48,093 bases of DNA from positions 84,865 to 132,957 of the forward strand of contig NZ_KE384705.1 in assembly GCF_000426925.1 (NCBI RefSeq), written 5' to 3'. Positions within the stretch are counted from its first letter, which is position 1; each line of letters opens with the position of its first letter. The position numbers were made by a program, and so were the translations under genes. This DNA comes from Dolichospermum circinale AWQC310F (GTDB taxonomy: Bacteria; Cyanobacteriota; Cyanobacteriia; Cyanobacteriales; Nostocaceae). Positions 42,810 through 48,093 of the stretch are shown one piece after another. Below the pieces are notes generated by a model. It was not told the DNA's origin. It made no database searches and was given only the letters and a program-made list of their open reading frames with translations.

Positions 42810-43643
42810 TTACTCTTCTGGGGTAAAATTTTGGTCAAGAAAATTAAGAGCGTGGTTGCGGAGTTCAAAATATTCCGTTGAGTTCCGCATGGCCATTCTA
42901 TCTCTAGGATGTGCAAAAGGAACTGTTAAAATTTCTCCAATGTTTGCAGATGGTCCATTAGTCATTAAAATGATCCTATCTGACATATAAATTGCTTCGT
43001 CCACATCATGGGTAATCATCATAACTGCTTGACGATGATGTTCCCAAATATCTAATACTTGACGTTGTAATTTACCACGAGTTAAAGCATCTAAAGCACC
43101 AAAAGGTTCATCCATTAATAACATTTTGGGACGAATTGCTAAAGCTCTAGCAATACCTACTCTTTGTTTCATACCTCCAGAAATTTCATCAGGATATTTA
43201 TCGGCTGCTGCTGTCAAGTTTACCATAGCCAAGTGTTCATTGACAATGCTAATTTTTTCGGCGCGATTGGCATTTTTTAATACTTCATCTACAGCTAAAC
43301 GGATATTTTCGCGGACAGTTAACCAGGGTAATAATGAGTAATTTTGAAATACCATCATTCTCTCTGCTCCTGGTTTACGAATCTCTTTTCCTTCTAAACG
43401 CACAGAACCAGAAGTAGCTTTTTCAAAACCGCCAATTATTTTTAATAATGTCGATTTACCGCAGCCAGAATGACCAATTACAGAAATATATTCATCTTCA
43501 CCAATAGTTAAATTAATATTATTTAAGACGACAAATTTGCCTTTATCTGGGGTGGGATAAGATTTAACCAAGTTCTCAATTTCTAAAAATCCGTTTCGTT
43601 GTCTTTCTGTGGTATTATTATCTGTTAAAATTGGATACGCCAT
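42810..43643 (-). CDS. ABC importer ATPase, NrtD/SsuB/TauB-like
   Basis: 277 aa. Walker A GHSGCGKST (57-65), Q-loop FQNYSLLPWLTV, signature EISGGMKQR (SGGMKQ 155-160), Walker B MLLMDEPFGALDAL and switch histidine MITHDVDEA. The end has DRIILMTNGPSANIGEILTV, close to the nitrate/sulfonate/taurine importer ATPases. There is no C-terminal NrtA-like regulatory domain, so it is an NrtD-type and not NrtC-type subunit. It is the last gene of the importer operon, 31 bp after the binding-protein gene. Confidence 0.9.
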   Translation of the reverse strand: MAYPILTDNNTTERQRNGFLEIENLVKSYPTPDKGKFVVLNNINLTIGEDEYISVIGHSGCGKSTLLKIIGGFEKATSGSVRLEGKEIRKPGAERMMVFQNYSLLPWLTVRENIRLAVDEVLKNANRAEKISIVNEHLAMVNLTAAADKYPDEISGGMKQRVGIARALAIRPKMLLMDEPFGALDALTRGKLQRQVLDIWEHHRQAVMMITHDVDEAIYMSDRIILMTNGPSANIGEILTVPFAHPRDRMAMRNSTEYFELRNHALNFLDQNFTPEE

Positions 43644-43674
43644 GATTAATCACCCTTGATATAATTAACTTTTT

Positions 43675-45117
43675 TTAAGACATAAAAAATCGAGCGGGAG
43701 CATTAGCGCGGATATCAAAACTATGAAGATATCCTACAGGATCACTAGGATCAAATCCTTTTTTATCTATAAATGCTTCTGGAGGTTCAACCTTATAATC
43801 ATTTGCGGGACATTGAATACCCATTTCTGTGGCTATTTCCCGATATAAATCTGTTCTCCAACCTTTTGCGGCTACTTGTTCGGCGTTTTTAGGAATTGCT
43901 TTAATTTGTCCCCAACGGGCTGCTTGAGTCATTAACCAAAGACTGCGAGAACGCCATAAAAATGTTGAATGTTCTCCTATTTCGTGGGGAATAGTGTTAG
44001 GAAGATCATAAAAGATTGTGGTATCATCTGCTTTGATAGTGCGGTCTTGACCATCAAAACCACCATAATTGTAATTGCCAATAATTCCCGGTGCGGTAAA
44101 CTTAGTAATAGGAACACCTGATTTTTTGGGTTTTGCACCAGTAAAAGCACGTTCTGTGAGTAATTCAGCTATTTGTTGACGATTTTCAGGTCGGCTACAA
44201 TATTGACAAGCTTCTATCATGGCTTTTACTAAAGAACGGTAAGTTTTAGGGTAATTAATAATAAAAGATTCCATTACTCCTAATAGTCTGTCTGGGTGTC
44301 CGTGCCATATTTCCTTACCTTGGGCAAAAGTAAAACCAATACCTTCATTATCCGTAATTGCTCTAGTATTCCAAGGTTCAGCCACCATATAGGCTTGCAT
44401 GGCGCCAATTCTCATATTTGTCACCATTTGTGGTGGAGGAACAATGATCACCCGAAATTCTTTAAGAGGATCAACACCCGCAGCAGCGGAAAGATAACGA
44501 GCGAAATATTCATAAATAGCAGAACTAAGGACTACAGCCCAGATTTTCTTTTCTGGGGGTTGTTGATCAAAATAGCCGCGAAAGTCCCTTCCAAAGGCTT
44601 CTAAAGCCCCCTCAGCGTATTTTTGTTGATATTCGTACCAAGGACGGATACCATAGTCCCACATTTCCTTATTCATGGTCATAGCGTTACCATGTCGGTG
44701 GATAGTCATTGCAGCACATAGAGGAGCATGACGGGCACCTTCCGCACCAATTCTAGCATTAGTGACAGCACCGGAGACAACAGGGGAAGCGTCAAGACGA
44801 CCAAAAATCAAACCGTCGCGGGAGGTAGCCCAACTAGCTTCCCGGTTGAGTGTGACATTTAAGCCATATTTACGGAAAAATCCTTTTTTCCAAGCGATCG
44901 CAAATGGCGCACAATCATTAACAGGGACATAACCAACCGTAATATTAGGTTTCTCTAAATCTTGGGGTCTAACTACTGGTGTCACCGCTAAAGCTTCCTC
45001 TGTTAGTCCGTTAGCAGACCTATCTCCAGAAACAGCACAGGAAGATAATATAATTCCCGCAGTTGTCGCACCCATTCCTTTAATAAACTCTCGACGATTT
45101 AAATGACTTTCACTCAT
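43675..45117 (-). CDS. ABC importer substrate-binding protein, NrtA/CmpA-like
   Basis: 480 aa. The N-terminus has a twin-arginine stretch NRREFIKGMGATTAGIILSSC (R8-R9) ending in a lipobox cysteine (C27), so export is probably by the Tat route with lipid anchoring, as for NrtA and CmpA. Scaffold similarity: NITVGYVPVNDCAPFAIAWK, KGFFRKYGLNVTLNREASWA, and AMQAYMVAEPWNTRAI. However, the stretch that forms the nitrate/bicarbonate pocket (G-A-Q..P-M-P in those proteins, from memory) is replaced by LDASPVVSGAVTNARIGAEG and CAAMTIHRHGNAMTM. The ligand is therefore probably neither nitrate nor bicarbonate. HIP1 near 44896. Confidence 0.85.
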   Translation of the reverse strand: MSESHLNRREFIKGMGATTAGIILSSCAVSGDRSANGLTEEALAVTPVVRPQDLEKPNITVGYVPVNDCAPFAIAWKKGFFRKYGLNVTLNREASWATSRDGLIFGRLDASPVVSGAVTNARIGAEGARHAPLCAAMTIHRHGNAMTMNKEMWDYGIRPWYEYQQKYAEGALEAFGRDFRGYFDQQPPEKKIWAVVLSSAIYEYFARYLSAAAGVDPLKEFRVIIVPPPQMVTNMRIGAMQAYMVAEPWNTRAITDNEGIGFTFAQGKEIWHGHPDRLLGVMESFIINYPKTYRSLVKAMIEACQYCSRPENRQQIAELLTERAFTGAKPKKSGVPITKFTAPGIIGNYNYGGFDGQDRTIKADDTTIFYDLPNTIPHEIGEHSTFLWRSRSLWLMTQAARWGQIKAIPKNAEQVAAKGWRTDLYREIATEMGIQCPANDYKVEPPEAFIDKKGFDPSDPVGYLHSFDIRANAPARFFMS

Positions 45118-45193
45118 AATATTAATTATTAATAGTTAAAAAATTCTCTTAAACCTCTCTGCGCCTGGAGCGCCTCTGCGTGATCAAAAATCA

Positions 45194-46039
45194 TTAACCT
45201 CCTGGACGGTGAGTAACTAACTCTTGAATTTTGCCCACAGCATAATCCAAAATCAACCCAGTTAAACCAATTATAAACACTGCTAAAAACACAGAACTCA
45301 GATTTAAACGACTCCATTCGTCCCAAACAAAAAATCCAATTCCTATACCTCCGGTGAGCATTTCTACAGCTACAATTACTAGCCAAGCAATGCCTAAACT
45401 AATTCGCAAACCAGTAAAAATATAAGGTAAACTAGCAGGTAAAATGATCTTAGTAATTTGTCGCCAGCGGTGCATTTCTAGGACTTGGGCTACATCTAAA
45501 TAATCTTTGGGGACGCTAGAAACTCCCAAAGCAGTATTAATAATTGTTGGCCATAGCGACGTAATGAAAATGACAAAAATAGCGGAAGGATCTGCTAAAT
45601 TAAAAAGAGATAAAGAAATGGGCAACCAAGCCAATGGAGATACTGGTTTAAAAATCTGAATAATGGGATTAAAAGCCAGCATTGCCGGTCTAGACATTCC
45701 GATTAAAAAACCCAAAGGAATGGCCACTAATGCCCCCAAACCAAATCCTAATATTACCCGGCGTAAACTGGCTAATAATAACCAACCAACTCCTAAATCA
45801 CCTGGACCTCTTTCATAAAATGGATGTAAAATATAGTCCCAATTAGCAATTAAAGCTTCTGGTGGTGTAGGCATTAATTCATGATTAGCTAATGCTACCA
45901 CCCACCACAACAAAATAATTCCCAAACAGCCTAAGGCTGGGAATAATAAAGTGTCTTGAAAAATTATCGGTTTGGCCTTTCTCCACACAGTTTGACTAGC
46001 AACTGCTATAATGGCTGCTAAATTTAGTTGCAATATCAT
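45194..46039 (-). CDS. ABC importer permease, NrtB/SsuC-like
   Basis: 281 aa with about six membrane segments: the first near 30-50 (LLFPALGCLGIILLWWVVAL), then the BPD-transport core LASLRRVILGFGLGALVAIP, PVSPLAWLPISLSLFNLADP, VIFITSLWP-type FVIFITSLWPTIINTALGVS, and the EAA loop around DVAQVLEMHRWRQITKIILP. It is the membrane half of the importer, probably a homodimer. It is the first gene of the operon; the binding-protein gene begins 76 bp downstream. About 150 bp upstream lies a predicted ydaO-type riboswitch. Confidence 0.9.
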   Translation of the reverse strand: MILQLNLAAIIAVASQTVWRKAKPIIFQDTLLFPALGCLGIILLWWVVALANHELMPTPPEALIANWDYILHPFYERGPGDLGVGWLLLASLRRVILGFGLGALVAIPLGFLIGMSRPAMLAFNPIIQIFKPVSPLAWLPISLSLFNLADPSAIFVIFITSLWPTIINTALGVSSVPKDYLDVAQVLEMHRWRQITKIILPASLPYIFTGLRISLGIAWLVIVAVEMLTGGIGIGFFVWDEWSRLNLSSVFLAVFIIGLTGLILDYAVGKIQELVTHRPGG

Positions 46040-46126
46040 TTATTTTACCTCAGCAGAGTTAAGCGTGGGTACAAGGAAATTAAATTAGATAGTACCAACC
46101 TTGGACACTGATGAGATCAGAACAAC

Positions 46127-46149
46127 ATTATAATTAATTTAATTATAAT
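46127..46149. promoter_or_regulatory. 23-bp A+T palindrome before the importer operon
   Basis: attataattaa t ttaattataat: two perfect 11-bp arms around one base. It lies between the riboswitch 3' end and the permease start codon. As RNA it could form a 9-bp AU stem with loop AAAUU, which has no T run behind it. As DNA it could be an operator for a dimeric regulator. Neither is shown. Confidence 0.45.
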
Positions 46150-46187
46150 TAATGATTATGATTCTGTCTCTTCAGTCTTTTCTCAAT

Positions 46188-46356
46188 GCCTACGAAGTTA
46201 GCTGACGAGCTAGGGTTGAGAGATACCCTTTTCTACTTGATTTTAGAATGATTTTGAACTAGAAAGCGCAAATTAATCAACTCATCAAGACAAAAATACG
46301 CCCCACAATCTGGTTCCTCCGTTCCAGTGCTACTGTTGTCATTTACTGGACTAGGC
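46188..46356 (-). ncRNA. Predicted cyclic di-AMP riboswitch (ydaO-yuaA type)
   Basis: Read on the minus strand. The closing helix P1 is GCCTA (46356-46352) with TAGGC (46192-46188). A P2 hairpin, TCCAGT (46350-46345) with ACTGGA (46328-46323), follows. Then CGGAGGAACCA (46321-46311) and TGGGGCG match the family block GGGGGACCCA..GGGGUGA. After a variable stretch, GGGT (46228-46225) and ACCC (46216-46213) form a hairpin, followed by tcGTCAGCTAACttCGTAGGC, which matches the family's GUCAGCUAACCUCGUAGGC with one change. These are all landmarks of the RNA known to bind cyclic di-AMP. It precedes the permease gene by 148 nt. The ydaO family generally lowers expression when the ligand is bound; the expression platform here is unclear. 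Confidence 0.8.
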
Positions 46357-46662
46357 TGACTTACTTGAAATTAATATCACGACTATAACATTGATATCTA
46401 GTGATAACATCAGTATTAATCATAAATATTAGTTACTTAACCACTGAATTTATCACTTGCGGGGAGGGTTTGGGGGTGGGGTTCTTGTACCTCATAACAT
46501 TGGGACGTGCTGTAGGTGTGTACTTCATTAGACCGGTAAACGATATATCATATATAATGAGATGTTTTTTGTGATAATTCGATGTCATCAAAATTCAAAT
46601 AAGATCATAAGAATTTGATTTATAATAAAAAAATATAAACTCTAATTAAGAGGTAAAATACC
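46357..46662. other. Gene-free stretch between divergent units
   Basis: No gene. It includes the presumed promoter of the riboswitch/importer transcript (minus strand), the second copy of the 38-97 repeat (46456-46514), and an AT-rich leader for the gene at 46663 with aagaggtaaaatacc as its ribosome site. Confidence 0.55.
46456..46514. repeat. Dispersed repeat, copy 2 (59 bp)
   Basis: cttgcggggaggg, tgggggtggggttcttgtacc, tcataacattggga and gtgctgta match the copy at 38-97 in order, with about five differences including one deleted base. Confidence 0.72.
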
Positions 46663-47106
46663 ATGCTAAAAATACAACCTCCAACTGTAATTGATTTTCA
46701 ACCAGCAATTACTGCTAAAGATAAGGATGATAAATCTATTTTAATGATAGATGTGAGATTTTCCGCCATGTATTCTTCCCCGGATCTTAATATCTTAAAA
46801 ATGGAACAATACCAGCATATTCCTTTTTTAATGTTTGTTAATTCTAATGTCGTGAGAATCTTTAAGAGTCCGACTTTTACAGAAGTAGCAAGATTGGACA
46901 CGAAAAAGGTTTTAGAACATTATAATCCAAAAAGCATCGAAGGAATCATCTATCAATCTACTTTAATAACTTTAACTCAATCATGGTTAAGAGATTTAGC
47001 TTATCATTGGAAAAGTGAAACCCCTCCTTACATTGAGGAAATCAAGGAAATTGGCTTATTTACTCTTTTGTTTGATGGTATGACAGAGGAGTTAGAATTA
47101 TTATGA
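46663..47106 (+). CDS. Unrecognised protein preceding a PIN-domain fragment
   Basis: 147 aa, no signal or membrane segment. Parts such as KSILMIDVRFSAMYSSPDLN and HIPFLMFVNSNVVRIFKSPT suggest an alternating beta fold, and the end (ETPPYIEEIKEIGLFTLLFD) is helical. It overlaps the following PIN gene by 4 bp (ATGA at 47103-47106), the usual layout of an antitoxin or partner before its toxin, but it is larger than common antitoxins and I do not recognise it. Ribosome site aagaggta before ATG. No HIP1. Confidence 0.6.
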   Translation: MLKIQPPTVIDFQPAITAKDKDDKSILMIDVRFSAMYSSPDLNILKMEQYQHIPFLMFVNSNVVRIFKSPTFTEVARLDTKKVLEHYNPKSIEGIIYQSTLITLTQSWLRDLAYHWKSETPPYIEEIKEIGLFTLLFDGMTEELELL

Positions 47107-47303
47107 TTATTTATTTAGAAACTAATTCAATTATGGCAATTGCCAAAGGAAGAAACAAAGAATTAGAAGATTTTGTTTATGATTCTTCAAATAATTTACA
47201 ATTTGTCATTCCTAGTATTTGTTTAATGGAAACATTAGTAGCAATAAAAAGAGAAGAAAAACGTAATCTGTACCAAATAAAGAAGGACTATGATAAAATG
47301 TAA
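47103..47303 (+). pseudogene. Truncated PIN-domain protein
   Basis: 66 codons encode only the first part of a PIN-like domain: MIIYLETNSIMAIAKGRNKE with E in place of the usual first D, then FVIPSICLMETLVAIKREEK with the second acidic residue. A stop follows right after KKDYDKM. In another frame, EIFSSSKLVKQKAARNYE is still readable up to about 47355, suggesting the gene was longer and has lost sequence. The D/E residues of the second half are absent, so it should be inactive. Confidence 0.6.
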
Positions 47304-47354
47304 TAGAAATATTTTCTTCATCAAAATTAGTTAAACAAAAAGCAGCTAGAAACT

Positions 47355-47597
47355 ATGAAAGCCTTAGAAGTTACTGGAAAAATTCAACAGGGACAATTAA
47401 CCTTAGATTATCCTTTAGAAGTTGATAATTTTAATACTGTTAAGGTAATTATTCTCCTACCAGAAGCAGATGATATTGATGTTGATGATACTCCAATTCA
47501 GGAAATCAAAGAGAGTTTAACTAGAGCTTTTGAAGAAGTAAAATCTGGAAAAACTAGGCCTATTTCTGAATTATGGGAGAGAATTGAGAATGAATAA
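47355..47597 (+). CDS. Antitoxin of a RelE/ParE-type pair
   Basis: 80 aa. The first 35 residues (MKALEVTGKIQQGQLTLDYP, then VKVIILLPE) form a short beta-rich domain, the last 40 an acidic helix (TPIQEIKESLTRAFEEVKSG). This is the layout of antitoxins placed before a RelE-like toxin. It overlaps the toxin gene by 8 bp. The first bases may reuse the remains of the PIN gene, since the ATG sits at the end of that readable frame. Confidence 0.7.
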   Translation: MKALEVTGKIQQGQLTLDYPLEVDNFNTVKVIILLPEADDIDVDDTPIQEIKESLTRAFEEVKSGKTRPISELWERIENE

Positions 47598-47943
47598 CAT
47601 AAATCCTATCTCAATTCAATTTTCTCCTGAATTTGAAAAACAACTGCATAAATTATCAAAACGATATCGAAAAATTCGTGATGATATTGAACCCGTTATT
47701 TTACAGTTACAGAAAGGTGAAATTATTGGTGATCGTTTTATAGGTTTAGGAGAAAAATATCAGGTTTATAAGGTTAGGGTTAAAAATAGTAATATTCAAA
47801 AGGGTAAAAGTGGTGGATATAGACTTATTTATTACCTAAAAAGTGCCACGAATATTATTTTATTAACAGTTTATTCTAAATCTGATCAAGAGGATATTGC
47901 TGTTGCAGTTATTCAAGAGATTATAGAACAGGTTATGGAATGA
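47590..47943 (+). CDS. RelE/ParE-like toxin
   Basis: 117 aa from the ATG at 47590; a TTG two codons upstream is also open. RelE-fold pattern: IQFSPEFEKQLHKLSKRYRK (helix pair), GEKYQVYKVRVKNSNIQKGK, then SGGYRLIYYLKSATNIILLT and VYSKSDQEDI at the end, where R/Y residues of the active surface are found. It should be an mRNA interferase or gyrase-type toxin; the family is not decidable. It overlaps its antitoxin gene by 8 bp. Confidence 0.78.
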   Translation: MNNINPISIQFSPEFEKQLHKLSKRYRKIRDDIEPVILQLQKGEIIGDRFIGLGEKYQVYKVRVKNSNIQKGKSGGYRLIYYLKSATNIILLTVYSKSDQEDIAVAVIQEIIEQVME

Positions 47944-47978
47944 TTTTGATGATAAACACAAGAGAAATATAATAAATG

Positions 47979-48002
47979 TTGGGTTTCGTTACCTCAACCC
48001 AA
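47979..48002 (+). repeat. Hairpin repeat ttgggtt..aacccaa
   Basis: ttgggtt (47979-47985) and aacccaa (47996-48002) form a 7-bp stem with loop tcgttacctc, a form of the gttgggttt-cgttcctc-aaccc repeat common between cyanobacterial genes (recalled). It lies 35 bp after the toxin gene and might also end its transcript. Confidence 0.6.
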
Positions 48003-48093
48003 GCTACTCAAAACTTCAGGGGGCGACAAGCGAAGTGAAACCAAGATAGGGAAAGGGTTTGAGGTGATAGACCCTGTGAAAAAATTTGGTGCT
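48003..48093 (+). other. Structured sequence at the window edge
   Basis: Sequence ggggcgacaagcgaagtgaaac is followed by a hairpin, agggttt (48055-48061) with agaccct (48070-48076). It does not look coding. A purine-rich opening with gcgaagtgaaacc recalls the beginning of some group II introns, but too little is visible to say so. Confidence 0.25.

Noticed and set aside
45129-45386. 85-codon minus-strand frame overlapping the permease gene end
   Set aside because: It overlaps the 3' end of the permease in another frame, and the permease frame is strongly supported.
42810-46039. Calling the importer nrtABD, cmpABD or cynABD
   Set aside because: The pocket region of the binding protein does not match NrtA or CmpA, and no nitrate reductase, carbonic-anhydrase-related or cyanase gene is adjacent.
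46040-46187. An NtcA site (GTA-N8-TAC) before the importer operon
   Set aside because: Two GTAC tetranucleotides are present, but the spacing does not fit and no matching -10 element was seen.
46213-46228. Plus-strand gggttgagagataccc, resembling the CUGAGA..ACCC part of a TPP riboswitch
   Set aside because: The rest of the TPP aptamer is absent on the plus strand. The minus strand of the same region fits the ydaO family over its full length.
1-48093. tRNA genes, rRNA genes or an intact insertion sequence
   Set aside because: No T-loop/acceptor arrangement, rRNA-like sequence or transposase frame was found by reading both strands; a tRNAscan and ISfinder search would settle it.

Overview
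The window looks like a piece of a filamentous cyanobacterial chromosome (order Nostocales; genus not determinable by eye). The evidence is the GCGATCGC (HIP1) octamer in most housekeeping genes, heptamer tandem repeats of the gggaaca / attacca / ctgtaac type, and cyanobacterial gene sets: fused thiO-thiG, an RRM protein gene followed by rpsU, a CruA/CruP-like flavoprotein, several Uma2 genes and an NrtA-like ABC importer. No rRNA, tRNA, CRISPR array or intact transposase was seen.

Layout. 1-2600 is accessory DNA: hairpin repeats, an Abi_C-type gene, a VapBC pair and a decayed Uma2 gene. 2600-10134 is a minus-strand housekeeping run: UbiH-like hydroxylase, YebC, Uma2, glucokinase, histidine phosphatase, aminotransferase, aspartate ammonia-lyase. 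A repeat-filled gap leads to aspartate kinase (10913, plus strand). 12.9-14.9 kb holds a methyltransferase gene tail-to-tail with an unrecognised gene that may be its restriction enzyme. Glycosyltransferase, citramalate synthase, a small anchored protein and the ThiO-ThiG fusion follow (15.2-22.1 kb). 22.4-27.6 kb is a second accessory block: VapBC, a two-gene McrB/LlaJI-like restriction module with no methyltransferase beside it, and a retropepsin-like protein with a small partner. 27.9-31.5 kb holds tldD and tldE/pmbA with a Uma2 gene between them. 32-42.7 kb has a CruA/CruP-like flavoprotein, a TIGR02466-type oxygenase, rsmI, a DUF29 protein, a PfkB kinase, cysQ, the RRM gene and rpsU, two lipoproteins and a methyltransferase. 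42.8-46.4 kb is an ABC importer operon (permease, binding protein, ATPase). 46.6-48.1 kb contains toxin-antitoxin material, one part broken.

Most interesting signal. On the minus strand at about 46188-46356, upstream of the importer operon, the sequence carries the landmarks of a ydaO-yuaA (cyclic di-AMP) riboswitch: closing helix, P2 hairpin, the GGAGGAACCA / TGGGGCG block, and the GGGT-hairpin-ACCC plus GTCAGCTAAC..CGTAGGC block. This would put an NrtA/SsuA-like importer of unknown substrate under cyclic di-AMP control. Its binding protein lacks the segment I associate with nitrate and bicarbonate binding.

Other points worth checking are the restriction module lacking a methyltransferase; a pair of MITE-like elements with matching 13-bp ends (17043-17219 and 27736-27853); a palindromic repeat interrupted by two other repeats (22212-22309); and the apparent absence of HIP1 from the defence blocks, which suggests recent acquisition. 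All calls are from reading the sequence; no database search was possible.
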